This document shows positions 49,413 through 59,269 of a stretch of 64,000 nt of DNA, piece after piece. The notes below the pieces were generated by a model. That model saw only the letters and a list, made by a program, of their open reading frames with translations, was not told the origin of the DNA and did no database searches. The first letter of the stretch is position 1. Each line of letters opens with the position of its first letter. Source of the DNA: Musa acuminata AAA Group (Eukaryota; Streptophyta; Magnoliopsida; Zingiberales; Musaceae); assembly GCF_036884655.1 (NCBI RefSeq), contig NC_088355.1, positions 39,809,001 to 39,873,000 on the forward strand, given 5' to 3'. The translations under genes were made by a program, and so were the position numbers.

Positions 49413-50541
49413 TAAGGTTCTGGACGTTCCATGTTCTCGGCAAAGAAGAACCGTTCATTGTCGCGAGCCTGTATGTACCCGGTCGGATTACCTCGACGGC
49501 CCGATAAGGTCCCTCCCATTTGGGGGCCAGCTTCCCCGTTGCTCGGGTCGGGTCGCTTACCTCGGTCTTGCGCAAGACTAGGTCGCTTAACTTGATTGGT
49601 CGGGGTCGTACCTTCCTGTTGTAGACCTTTGCGACGACCCTTTTATAAGAGAGGGCTTTTAAGTGTGCGTCGGCACGCTGCTCCTCCAGCAGGTCGAGGG
49701 CGGCTCGAAGTCCTTCGTTCGAGACTTCCTCGTCATAGCCTCCTATCCGAAGGGTGGCAATGGCTACCTCGGGCGGAAGGACAGCTTCGGTTCCGAACGT
49801 GAGGCTGTAGGGGAACTCTCCAGTCACGGTCTTCGGAGTGGTGCGTAGCAACCATAAGACGCTCGGGAGTTCGTCCGTCCAAGTCGATCGGGCTGCGGAC
49901 ACTCTTCTTTTGGGCCCGTCTAGAATGGACTGATTGGTCACCTCTGCTAGCCCGTTCGCCTGAGGGTAAGCCACCGAGCTGAACCTTAGCTGGATTCCGT
50001 GGTTCGCGCAGAACTCCCGGAACCTTCTACCGGCGAACTAGGGCCCGTTGTCTGTGATGATGGTTTTGGGCAAGCCAAACCGAGTCACCAGGTTCTTCCA
50101 TACGAACTTTTCTATTTGTCGTTCCGTGATCGTCGCCAGTGGTTCAGCCTCGACCCACTTTGTGAAGTAATCCACGCCCACGACGATGTATTTTCGTTGT
50201 CCCGAGGCTGGGGGAAAAGGGCCGAGCAGGTCCAGACCCCATTGCGCGAATGACCATGCGCAGTCGATGGGGGTGAGCGGGACCGCGGGATGCCGGGCTG
50301 CGCGGGCATGTTCTTGGCACGAACTGCACCGTTGCACGTGGGCTTTCGCGTCCTGGCACATGGTCGGCCAGTAGTAACCTTGACGAAGTATTTTGTGTGC
50401 CAGGGTTCGCCCGCCGATGTGTTCCCCGCAGATTCCCTCATGGATCTCAGCCAGAACTGTTCGAGCTTCGTCGGGCTCCAAACACCGTAGGAGGGAGTAT
50501 GTGAAGGACCGCTTGTAGAGCCGTCCACTCACCTCGGTATA
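49396..50541 (-). pseudogene. Tat integrase, with internal stop
   Basis: Two frames in the same register. The upstream one (50532-50038) holds the HHCC-type zinc region (HEGICGEHIGGRTLAHKILR and CSSCQEHARA) and the catalytic core PIDCAWSFAQWGLDLLGPFP, DYFTKWVEAEP and TIITDNGP. A TAG at 50038-50040 interrupts it. The downstream one (to 49396) continues with AYPQANGLAEVTNQSILDG (third catalytic acidic residue E) and the C-terminal domain LAPKWEGPYRAVEVIRPGTY, ending LKKFFV. A TGA at 50542-50544 separates this block from the RNase H region. Confidence 0.92.
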
Positions 50542-50781
50542 TCACGCGTATGTGCGACGCAAGTGCCGAGCCGCCGCTTCGTCGGGCGGAAGAGTCCCGT
50601 CCCGTTTGAAGCGCAGTAATTCTTGTACCCAGGTGGAAGGTGTGCTGCCCGAGGTTGCCGCTACGACTTCGATGGCACGGGCAGGGAGCTCCTCTACCTC
50701 GGGCCCGACTTCGGGGGCTGGCTTCGATGCTAGCTTAGCTAGCGTGTCGACTCGCTCGTTTTCTCCCCTCGGGACGTTGGA

Positions 50782-51225
50782 TTACGTAAAATAAGGGAAC
50801 TTGGCGGTCAGGTTCTTTACCTGTGCCAAGTACTTGGCCATGGTCGGGTCCCGAGTTTCGTATCCGCCGCTGAGTTGCTCGGCTACCAGCTGCAAGTCGG
50901 TGAGGACGCGGATGGCGACCACCTGCATCTCGAGGGCCAACCGGAGTCCTGCAAGAAGCACCTCGTATTCCGCCTCGTTGTTAGTGGCCTGGAACCCGAA
51001 GCGGAGGGAACGTTCGAACGACCGTCCGTCGGGAGATTGCAGCACCAGCCCCGCGCCGGCGCCTTTTGAGTTGGCTGATCCGTCGACGTGCAGGACCCAG
51101 GCCTCGGGAGGTTGTTCGGGATCCTCGTCTCCGACCTGGGTTAATTCTGCGATGAAGTCGGCCACTGATTGGGCTTTGATAGCGGTCCTGGGTACGTATT
51201 GTATGTCATGCTCGTCGAGCTCCAC
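50782..51225 (-). pseudogene. Tat archaeal-type RNase H
   Basis: Second RNase H domain characteristic of the Tat lineage. WVLHVDGSANSKGAGAGLVL supplies the first catalytic Asp, NNEAEYEVLLAGLRLAL the Glu, the RVLTDLQLVAEQL segment the second Asp, and DPTMAKYL the final Asp. A TGA at 51229-51231 lies just upstream and a TAA at 50782-50784 ends it. The linker to integrase (50545-50781) still reads through conserved-looking sequence (SNVPRGENERVDTLAKLASK). Confidence 0.9.
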
Positions 51226-51262
51226 CGCTCATTTGAGGAGGCGTCCTGCAACATTATAAGAT

Positions 51263-52753
51263 CTAACGAAGCAGCTGGTCAGTAATGACCTCCACCGGGT
51301 GAGCCTGGAAGTAGGGGCGTAGCTTCCGGGCTGACAGCACGAGCGCAAGCGCCAGCTTCTCGATTGGGGGGTATCGTTCCTCTGGCCCAGTCAGGACGTG
51401 GCTGGCGTAGTAGACCGGGAGCTGTTCGCCGGAATCTTCCTTGACCAGGACGGAACTGACTGCATGCTGGGAGGCAGTCAGGTAGAGGCCCAGCTTCTCC
51501 CTAGGAGAGACTGAGGCAAGTCGGGGGAGGTTGGCCAAGTGTTGCTTCACTTGCTTGAGGGCTTCATCGCACTCTGTCGTCCATTGAAAGTTCTTCGGGT
51601 TCTTCAACGCCCTGAAGAAGGGGAGGCAGCGATCACCTGATCTGGCAAGGAAACGGGACATGGCGACAAGTCTCCCGTTAAGGCGTTGTAGGTCTTTGAT
51701 CGTCCGGGGTGGCTGCATATTGATGATCGCCCGGACTTTCTCCGGGTTGGCGTCGATTCCTCTTTCGTGTATGATGAACCCGAGGAACTTTCCTGAGATA
51801 ACGCCGAAGGTGCACTTCGCGGGGTTAAGACTCATGCCGTACTTGCGCAGCGTGGCGAACGCCTCGGCCAGGTCGGCCAGGTGGGCACCCACCTCTTGGC
51901 TTTTGACAATCATGTCGTCGACGTAAACTTCCATGTTCCGCCTGATCTGGTGGGCGAACATCTTGTTTACTGTTCTCTGGTATGTGGCCTCGGCGTTCTT
52001 CAATCCGAAGGGCATTACCTTGTAGAAGTAGACCCCTTGATCGGTGAGGAAGGCCGTATGCTCTTGGTCTTCGGGTGCCATTCTGATCTGGTTGTACCCC
52101 GAGAAGGCATCCATAAACGAGAGGAGGGCGTGTCCGGCCGTAGCGTCGACTAACTGGTCGACTTTTGGAAGGGGGTAGCAATCCTTCGGGCATGCATTGT
52201 TGAGACTGGTGTAATCAACGCACATCCTCCAGCGTCCATTAGCTTTCTTGACGAGGACTACAATAGATAGCCATTGTGGGTATCTGGCTTCTTCTATGAA
52301 GTCCGCCTCTAGGAGCCGACCCACTTCTTCTCGTATGGCCAACTGTCGATCAGGGGCGTGTCGCCTGGGTTTTTGCTTTACTGGGCGGGCGTCGGGTGAA
52401 ATACTGAGGTGATGCTGTGCGACCTCCGGGTCGACGCCCGTCATGTCAGATGGCGACCAGGCGAAGACGTCAACATTCTGCTGTAGGAGGCCGACGAGCT
52501 GTTTTCGTTTTTGCTCGGGTAGTTCCGACCCGATCTTAACCGTCTGCTCCGGCCGATCCTCTAGCAGCGGCACGTCGATGGTGGACCCCCTCGGCTCGGG
52601 ATGGGGGGCTGGCTTCTTCGCCTCCCGGGGGTCTGCCAACGGTGGTTCGATCCTGGCCTTCTTGTGTAACGAAACGGCGGCCAGGTAGCAGCGCCTGGAT
52701 TCTCGGGGACTTCCTGCGACCTCTCCGGTCCCAGCGTGGATCGGGAACTTCAC
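51263..52753 (-). pseudogene. Tat reverse transcriptase and first RNase H
   Basis: A 496-codon frame. It holds the linker, the RT fingers PVKQKPRRHAPDRQLAIREE, the core VDYTSLNNACPKDCYPLPKV, FMDAFSGYNQIRMAPEDQEH, the active site EVYVDDMIVKS, then FLGFIIHERGIDANPEK, and the first RNase H (EKLGLYLTASQHAVSSVLV). It ends at a TAG at 51263 after VITDQLLR; a second stop (TAA) and a frameshift follow before the archaeal-type RNase H. Catalytic Asp residues are present, so the domain itself looks undamaged. Confidence 0.93.
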
Positions 52754-52762
52754 AGTTTGGTA

Positions 52763-53190
52763 CTAGGTCGAGACAACAGCTCTGATTTTGTTGAGGGTCG
52801 GGTGACCGAGAATGGCGTTATATGCAGCGGGAAGGTCGATCACCAGGAAGGTAGTCATCACCGTCTTCGACCTCGGCGGGGCTCCCAGGGTCAACGGTAA
52901 AGTGATCGCCCCCAGCGGCAAGATTGAGTCACCGGTAAATCCGGTGAGCGACGAGAATATTGGCTTCATGCTATCTCCGGGTAAGCCGAGCTTTTGGAAG
53001 GCGTCGAAGTAGAGGATGTCGGCCGAGCTCCCGGTATCGACCGTGATCCTCCTTACTTGTGCATTAGCTATTCTGGCCGATATCACGAGCGCGTCGTCGT
53101 GCTCGGTTTGTTCGGATGCCTCAGCCGGGAAGGTGACATTAGGCTCGGGCCCGTGCCTGGGAGCTTCGGCCGGAGCGGCTTTGGCGTATG
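52763..53190 (-). pseudogene. Tat aspartic protease
   Basis: Frame in phase with gag on one side and RT on the other. [20 protein letters not shown] holds the DTGSS catalytic motif. Then follow [20 protein letters not shown] and [20 protein letters not shown], the conserved flap and ILGHP end. A TAG at 52763 separates it from RT. The first part of the frame (53191 upward) is solo LTR sequence, not protease. Confidence 0.9.
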
Positions 53191-53195
53191 CCTTT

Positions 53196-53806
53196 TGATA
53201 GGGGTAAAAACAGATTTGACGTAACACACCGGATTTGACGTAATTCACCACGACGTCAGCCACCCCTAGATGGCACACTACCCCAGGGGGCGAGCATTAA
53301 CACCAGCGTAATGTGCACCCTCACTCACCGTACCCAGACGACCTCATCGTCTGGCCTCGCACAACCGGCCGAGGCAGGGGAAGGCGTCGACTGAGGCTCA
53401 CCATACCCTGCGGTAGCTCGACCTTCCACGCAACGCCCACGACGACGGCAGACGCCATCAGAAGTACGACCCTGCCCCGACAGGATGGCACATCAAGTAA
53501 CATCAAACTCACCTATAAATACCCGCTGGCTCCCAACGAATAGAGGAGACCACTTGATCCGAAAACTCCTCTCCGAATCACTGACTTGATCATCGGAGGG
53601 GTCAGGCCGAACCACCGACCCGACCTTTGTGCAGATACTCGACCGAAGCCGACCCTACCCGGCGCAGTGGACCTTTCCAGCCAAATCCCCCGCAATCGGC
53701 CGCCACAAGATCTCGTTAGGAGCCACGCCTGATCCCAGCCATCCGGACCCCCGAACCAGCCGCGTCGACCCCGAGGTCACGGCTAAAAAAGTTACTTACC
53801 GTAACA
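53196..53806 (+). mobile_element. Solo LTR of a related Tat-type element
   Basis: 611 bases with target duplications CCTTT (53191-53195 and 53807-53811). It begins TGATAGGGGTAAAAACAG and ends GTAACA. Its first bases match the inverted LTR of the host Tat element (TGATAGGGGTAATAATGG), and its end includes CCCCGAGGTCACGGCT, again like the host LTR. Its TATA box CTATAAATACCC (plus) lies at about 53513. It is thus a related family, inserted head-to-head against its host and splitting gag from protease. Confidence 0.92.
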
Positions 53807-53811
53807 CCTTT

Positions 53812-54250
53812 CTTCTGGTCATGGAATCCCCGCCAGATGCGGGGCCGTCAGCTATTACGTCGATGTGTCGTTCAATGGGACCCTCCGGGCGCGGTGAAAG
53901 TTCCTTGTCCGGTCGAAGGTACTGACCGAGGTGTCCCCTTCGAATGAGCTCCTCGATTTGCCTCTTAAGCTCCCGACACTGTTCAGTGTCATGCCCATGT
54001 TGCCAGTGGAAGCGGCAATACTTCGATTGGTCCGCTAGCGCCCGCGGATTCCTCATCGGGTAAGGTTCTTTGAGCAGTCCCTTTTCCCTTATGTGAAGGA
54101 ATATTTCCGTTCGGGATGAGTTCAAGGTCGGGAGTGGGGACCTCGATGTTGGCGGGTCGGATCTGTCCAACCTACGTCGAGACGCAGCGGGCTGTTGCTG
54201 CCGGGGGGGCTCCGGCTTGATCCTCTTGTGCTCCTCGCGTCTCCCGACCA
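53812..54250 (-). pseudogene. Tat gag, C-terminal part
   Basis: Nucleocapsid end of gag. It starts in basic linker sequence ([19 protein letters not shown]), then [20 protein letters not shown] and the zinc-knuckle-like [14 protein letters not shown] followed by [20 protein letters not shown], a standard Tat gag module. It ends at the 53196-53806 solo LTR. Its upstream half is cut off by the 1,779-bp solo LTR. Confidence 0.88.
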
Positions 54251-54276
54251 TCCACTGTTAGGATCAAGAGCACTAA

Positions 54277-54307
<31 letters not shown>

Positions 54308-54439
54308 TGAATTAGTGCAGCGGAAATTTTTCAGCGATTAAAACGAAAGCTGCGTTCGTTCGATAAAAACGATTTCGATGTGAAAGCCGATTCTAAGATT
54401 ACTTTAACTTGAGATTAAGCGAGAAGACGTTAAAGTAGA

Positions 54440-54740
54440 TCTACGAAGGCAGTTTGCAGTTTATGATGGAAAGCAGAATACAAGCGCAAACTAAAAAGCG
54501 ACGTTTATACGATAAAAGCCGATTTACGTCTAAACGCAGATTTGGAAAGTTCTGAACTTAGAAACTTGTTCGTAAGATCGCAGAAGGCAGTAAACAATTA
54601 TGATTGAAATCAAAACGTAAACGTAAACTGAAATATGATGATCGTACAGAAAAACGATTTACGTCTAAACGCATATTCGGAAAGTTCTGAACTTAGAAAC
54701 TGGTTCGTAAAATCGCAGAAGGCAGTAAGCTATTGAGAAG
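54440..54740. repeat. Two tandem copies of about 135 bp in the solo LTR
   Basis: The block CGATTTACGTCTAAACGCA...GGAAAGTTCTGAACTTAG...ATCGCAGAAGGCAGTAA occurs at about 54520 and again 135 bases on, near 54655, with a few substitutions. Confidence 0.85.
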
Positions 54741-55159
54741 TTTGCAGTGAAGGTAAAATGCTCAAAGGAAATGCAAACCGAGATTTAGAGTGGTTCGGTC
54801 AATCTTGACCTACTTCACTTTTGGCTTCGTCCATCAACGAGGTCATCGACGTCAACTAGAGGCCTTCCTTCAATAGGCGAAGGCCAACCACCCTTTAACA
54901 GATTCACTCCTTTTGACGGGCTTAGGAGACAACCCTTACAGAAGTTTTCTCTCCTCTCTTTACAACTCAAACTTTGAAGAACAGAAGGAGGAGAACTTTT
55001 GGTCTTTACAACAGTTCTGAGCTCTAAGAATCACAGAAAGATATCAAGATTTCGAGTGTAAGTTGCTACCTTTCAGTGCTGAATGGGTGGGGTATTTATA
55101 GGCCCCAACCCAGTTCAAATTTGGAGCTCAAAACTGTCAATTCCCGGAATTCCGGGATC

Positions 55160-55510
55160 AGGCGGTTGCACCTCCTGACTGGGGCGGTTGCACCGCCTGG
55201 CAGAGCTCGAAGACTGAGCCTCTGGGCGGTGCCACCTCTGTTAGGGGCGGTTGCACCTCTCTGCCAGAGCTCAAAGACCGAGCTCAGGCGGTTGCACCTC
55301 CTGACTGGGGCGGTTGCACCGCCTGGCAGAGCTCGAAACTTGAGCTCAGGCGGTGCCACCTCTTGTCAGGAGAGGTTGCACCGCCCAGTCTCGCTCGGAG
55401 ACTGAGCCCAGGCGGTTGCACCTCCTGGCTGGGGCGATTGCACTGCCCAGTCTCCCTGTGAGACTTAGCCCAGGCGGTTGCACCTCCTGGCTTGGGCGGT
55501 TGCACCTCCC
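55160..55510. repeat. GGCGGTTGCACC repeat array in the solo LTR
   Basis: Up to ten variants of GGCGGTTGCACC(T/G) alternate with CTCGxxGACTGAGC or CAGAGCTC segments. Higher-order units of roughly 70-110 bases are visible. Because GGCGGTTGCACCGCC is partly self-complementary, the array can fold locally. Confidence 0.8.
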
Positions 55511-56039
55511 ACAGTAACCAGGGTCCGAATGGGTTGATCCATTCGGCCCAATTTGGGTTTTTCAGGGGCCCAATTGCCCCAAGATTAAGCTAATGGGATC
55601 ACCTCCCATTTTCAACTTAATCATTAGTGCTAACTACGATGAATCCTAAGACAATTTCTGCAGCTTGCTCCGGTGCGTCAATCGCATCTTCCGGCGAGTT
55701 TCCAGCGAACTTCCGTCGATCATCCGATGAACCCTTGGTGATTCTCCTGCGGACTTCCGGCAAACTCCTGGACTTGCGACGATCCACTTGGCAAGTTCCG
55801 ACGAGCTTCTTTGGCAAGCTTCTGGACTCTTCTCGGATTTGTTCCCGCAGAACCTCCGACGACTGTCCGAACTTCCGTTGAGCTCTCGAACTCCCAACGT
55901 AATCATTGTCATGACTCCGGCGCAACTCCTGCTGCATGTCTTACTTTCATCGTAGTTAATCCTGCACACTTATCTCAACACAGATTAGACAACAAATGAC
56001 AATTGACTTCATCATCAAAATCCGAGATTCAACATCCAC

Positions 56040-56267
56040 GTCTCCGCGGCGACGAACTGGCTCGCCCGTTGGAGCATCTCGGGTACCGACGTGGGAGGTC
56101 GTTCCACCAAAGACTAGAAGAACCTGGAGGGCCGCAGGGCTATCATGAATGCCTGCATCAATAGAGAAGGGTGAGCGTCCGAGAGCCCTCGGATCTGCGT
56201 CGTAAAACGGTTCACGAAGTGGGAGAGGGTTCGCCAGAGTGGATCTACTGATCGCTCGACATTCGGG
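56040..56267 (-). pseudogene. Tat gag, N-terminal remnant
   Basis: Begins directly after the primer-binding site with no leader. [37 protein letters not shown], then, after a TAG at 56114-56116, [20 protein letters not shown] up to the solo LTR. This is the middle of a retrotransposon gag capsid domain (RFxxQIRGL...AFMxALRPSxF). The usual leader and N-terminal half of gag are absent, which points to a large internal deletion. Confidence 0.82.
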
Positions 56268-56285
56268 GCCCTCCTTCTAGCGCCA
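56268..56285 (-). promoter_or_regulatory. Primer-binding site of the Tat element
   Basis: TGGCGCTAGAAGGAGGG on the minus strand lies three bases inside the 5' LTR. TGG complements the CCA end of a tRNA. I do not name the tRNA. Confidence 0.7.
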
Positions 56286-56288
56286 AAA

Positions 56289-56882
56289 TGTTGTGGGAAA
56301 CAACTGTAAGCCGTGGCCTCGGGGCTGACGCGACTTGGTTCGGGTCTGAATGCACGGGGATCCGGCGCGGCGCTCCTCGGGGCAGCCGGGGTGGCCAATC
56401 GCGGTGGCCCGGATGGAATGTGGAGTCGGGGAGGTGCGACCTCGCCTTCGTTCCTGCACGCAGGTCGGGTTGGAAGCTCGGTCCGACCCCTCCGATAATC
56501 AAGTCAGATGATGTGGAAGGGAGTTTTTCTAGTGAAGAAGTGTCCCCTCTTTTCGTTTAGAACTCGAGGGTATTTATAGAGTAGTTTAGCGTTACCTGAT
56601 GTGCCTGCCTGCGGGAGGCAGGATCGTGCCTCTGATGTCGTCTAACATTGCTATTGACGTTGCGTGGAGAACCGAAGTGTCGCAGGGTATGGGCGAGGGT
56701 CGGTCGTCGTCCTCTTTTGCCTCGGTCAAGCGCGCGGGGTCAAACAACGATGAAGTCGTTGTCTGAGAGCGGGTGACGTCAGCGCATGTCGAGTCAGCAT
56801 TATTGCCCTCCTCCTCGGACAGAGTGGCGCCTAGGTGAGGCCGACGTCGTGACACGTCATGTCGCCATTATTACCCCTATCA
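56289..56882 (-). repeat. 5' LTR of the Tat element
   Basis: 594 bases, partner of 36835-37425. The TATA box (CTATAAATACCC, minus) lies near 56570-56581. Confidence 0.93.
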
Positions 56883-56887
56883 AGCAT

Positions 56888-57955
56888 GATTAGAATACTA
56901 TATTATCTCTTGAAGGATTGTTCTGTAGACTTCCAAATATGCATATTTTGATTCTAAAAAAAGATACATGATCATGGAGGAAGCCAATGCAAAATTGTTT
57001 TGCATATTAAACATGCTTTTAGATTCTAAATTACTGGCTGAGTCTAATGATCAGATGAGTCAGAGATCTGATTTCTTGGCCAGATCCCACAATATAATTA
57101 ATTGGGACATTTGAATAGTTTATCCTAATAGATTATATTACATGCGATATTATTTTATAATTGTAGTGCCTCCAAATTCAAGATCCTGTTTAATATGGTG
57201 TCATGAATCTAAAACCATGTACATATAATACGCCATCGACCTAAGACGTTCGATGACACCTCCATAATGTACATTAACAAATAGTACGTAGGTCAGAGCC
57301 TTTTCCTTCCCCAGTAGTGCCCTCCGCCCACCTCCGAGCCGGATTTGGCGTCTCCTCCGAGACGCCAATCAGGAAAGAGCGCGTTTCCATTGGCTACGGA
57401 GGCTTGCTCGGCCAATGGGAAGGCAACCTTCGCTGATCGATGGCTCGGCCGACACAGATGAGCCGCACAGTAGACACCCGCGAGAACGGAGCGAGCTTGG
57501 CCGTCAGTCATCGCTCACCGACCCGCCTCGAACGGGGCAACCGCCGCGGTGCGGTGTGCGAGGAGGGGGAGAAGGAATAGAAAATGGGGATGCGGGCGTC
57601 TTAGACCCGTCTCTGCCGCCCCATTGCTTCCGTCTCAAACAGCTGGCCCTGGGAAAAAGGAGAAGTAGAGGGAAAGCCGCGGCATGGGAAACTTCACGCT
57701 CATCCTTCTCCTACACCTATTGAGCTCGAGTCAGTAACCATGTGCTCGACGCCACCGTCCCTATAAGATCTCGTCGTCCCCCTCTTCCTTCCTTAGAACC
57801 AACCAATGCTTGCTCTCTCCCTCTCCTGATCGAGAATTTCTTGAGCTGTTCATCTGTTCTTGTTCTTTGGGACGATGTGTAGGTAGAGATAAGATATCGG
57901 TCTGATAGCAGACTTTGTTTGCATCTTCTTCCATCTTCGGCACCGAGAGGAGGAG
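56888..57955. other. Intergenic and methyltransferase promoter
   Basis: The first 400 bases are AT-rich with no feature. From about 57289 the DNA turns GC-rich and holds several CCAAT-type sequences (CCAATCAGG near 57365, CATTGGC near 57388, CCAATGGGA near 57412), then a TATA box and a 5' untranslated region of about 160 bases. Confidence 0.6.
57761..57767 (+). promoter_or_regulatory. TATA box of the methyltransferase gene
   Basis: CTATAAG in the context CGTCCCTATAAGATC, about 190 bases upstream of the start codon. The predicted transcription start is near 57795, giving a leader of about 160 bases. Confidence 0.6.
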
Positions 57956-59269
57956 ATGGGTAGCATGGATGACTACCCGAGGAAGCCGAGCCAGAGCCAG
58001 AGTCCGACGCGGTCCAAGCTCAAGATCCTGCTGGTGCTGGTGTTGACCAACCTCCTCTCCATCTACTTGTTCTCCGGCTCCTCCGGCCGCATCAATTGGC
58101 TGCCGCCGGCTACCCACCTCTGGGACTCCGGCGCGCTGCTCCGCGAGCTGAACGAGACCCAGGGTCTGCTCTCGGCCAGCCAGGCCGAGGTAATGCTGCT
58201 CAGCAGGCGGCTGTCCACCACCAACACCCTGCTCGAGACCCTCCTCACCGACGTCGGCAAGGCCCGGCGCGACGAGGCGGCGGAACAGGACCTGGAGGGG
58301 TGGGCGCACCAGCTCACCGGGGAGCTCAAGCTGGCGGTGGGGCCCCACAAGCTACCCCTAGGCTATACCCCCAACCTCGGCGCCGACGAGCTCTACCCGA
58401 CGCTCGGCACGGCTTGCCGACGCTACCAGGAGGAGCTGACCCAGTACATGAGCTACGAGGTGGGCGGGGAGTGCCCGTCCGACGAGGCATTCGCGCAGCG
58501 GCTGATGCTGAAGGGGTGCGAGCCGCTCCCCCGACGCCGGTGCCACCCGAAGTCCCCGGTGGGCTACGTCGAGCCCACTCCGTTCCCGCAGAGCCTCTGG
58601 TCCATCCCGCCCGACGCCAGCATCACCTGGGACGCGTACACCTGCAAGAACTACGCGTGCTTGGTCCACCGCAAGATGGAGAGGGGGACCTACGACTGCA
58701 AGGACTGCTTCGACCTGAGCGGGCGGGAGAAGGACCGGTGGCTGTACGACAACGGAGAGCTGGACTACGGGATCGACGAGGTCCTGGAGGCGAAGCACGG
58801 CAGCGTCCGCATTGGGCTCGACATCGGCGGCGGCACGGGGTCGTTCGCGGCCAGGATGAGGGAGCGCAACGTGACCATCGTGACGAGCTCCATGAACTTC
58901 GACGGGCCCTTCAACAACTTCATCGCCTCGCGGGGGCTGCTGCCGCTGCACATCAGCGTCGCCCATCGCCTTCCCTTCTTCGACAACACCCTCGACATCG
59001 TCCACTCCATGCACGTCCTCAGCAACTGGATCCCGGACTCCATGCTGGAGTTCGCGCTCTTCGACATCCACCGCGTGCTGCGCCCCGGCGGTCTCTTCTG
59101 GCTCGACCACTTCTTCTGCCTCGGCACGCAGCTCAACGCCACCTACGTGCCCATGTTCCAACGCATCGGCTTCAAGAAGCTCCGATGGAGCGCCGGCCGC
59201 AAGCTGGACCGCGGTCTCGATAAGAACGAGTGGTACCTCTCTGCTCTGCTGGAGAAGCCCACGACATAG
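57956..59269 (+). CDS. Type II membrane SAM-dependent methyltransferase, At1g29790-like
   Basis: Intronless, 437 residues. A short basic cytosolic N-terminus (PTRSK) precedes one hydrophobic anchor (about 23-40, KILLVLVLTNLLSIYLF), a topology shared with Golgi enzymes. Residues 61-110 form a helical stem (ELNETQGLLSASQAEVMLLS). The catalytic domain follows cysteine-rich patches (GECPSDEAF, CEPLPRRRC, CKNYACL, YDCKDCFD). The SAM-binding motif I is IGLDIGGGTGSFAARM (286-301), then the AHRLPFFDNTLDIVHSMHVL (336-355) and HRVLRPGGLFWLDHFF (372-387) motifs. It resembles the 'probable methyltransferase At1g29790' family, whose substrate is unknown to me; a cell-wall polysaccharide role would be inference. 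It is convergent with ispD, with 489 bases between the stop codons. Confidence 0.92.
   Translation: MGSMDDYPRKPSQSQSPTRSKLKILLVLVLTNLLSIYLFSGSSGRINWLPPATHLWDSGALLRELNETQGLLSASQAEVMLLSRRLSTTNTLLETLLTDVGKARRDEAAEQDLEGWAHQLTGELKLAVGPHKLPLGYTPNLGADELYPTLGTACRRYQEELTQYMSYEVGGECPSDEAFAQRLMLKGCEPLPRRRCHPKSPVGYVEPTPFPQSLWSIPPDASITWDAYTCKNYACLVHRKMERGTYDCKDCFDLSGREKDRWLYDNGELDYGIDEVLEAKHGSVRIGLDIGGGTGSFAARMRERNVTIVTSSMNFDGPFNNFIASRGLLPLHISVAHRLPFFDNTLDIVHSMHVLSNWIPDSMLEFALFDIHRVLRPGGLFWLDHFFCLGTQLNATYVPMFQRIGFKKLRWSAGRKLDRGLDKNEWYLSALLEKPTT

Larger units (their letters stand above)
54256..56034 (-). mobile_element. 1,779-bp solo LTR
   Basis: Target duplications TCCAC at 54251-54255 and 56035-56039. 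On the minus strand it begins TGTTGAATCTCGGATTTTGA and ends CTTGATCCTAACA. I find only one such LTR and no coding domains inside, so it is a solo LTR (or a coding-free element whose two ends I cannot distinguish). Inside are a 135-bp tandem duplication (54440-54740), a 29-base G run (54279-54307) and an array rich in GGCGGTTGCACC (55160-55510). I cannot assign the superfamily. Confidence 0.88.
36835..56882 (-). mobile_element. Tat-lineage Ty3/gypsy LTR retrotransposon, nested and defective
   Basis: Bounded by target duplications AGCAT (36830-36834 and 56883-56887) and by LTRs of 591 and 594 bases. Read on the minus strand the order is 5' LTR (56289-56882), primer-binding site, truncated gag, protease, reverse transcriptase/RNase H, archaeal-type RNase H, integrase, an opposite-strand gene, minisatellites, a G-rich polypurine tract and the 3' LTR (36835-37425). 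The extra archaeal-type RNase H and the opposite-strand gene are Tat-lineage traits. Total length is 20,048 bases, of which 10,979 (excluding duplicated target bases) are three later insertions. The coding region has several stops and frameshifts, so it is not autonomous. The two LTRs differ at many positions, so this is the oldest layer of the nest. Confidence 0.95.

Noticed and set aside
55076..55505. Frames of about 73-109 codons across the GGCGGTTGCACC array
   Set aside because: Repeat-derived translations inside a solo LTR.
55617..55999. Frames of 62-107 codons near 55.8 kb
   Set aside because: Within the solo LTR; overlapping on both strands and without domains.
57761..59161. Long minus-strand frames (195 and 267 codons) over the methyltransferase
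   Set aside because: Antisense shadows of a GC-rich coding exon; the plus frame has family motifs and a proper promoter.
58096..59223. 375-codon second plus frame inside the methyltransferase
   Set aside because: Plus-one shadow frame, rich in Arg/Ala/Pro/His with no domain.
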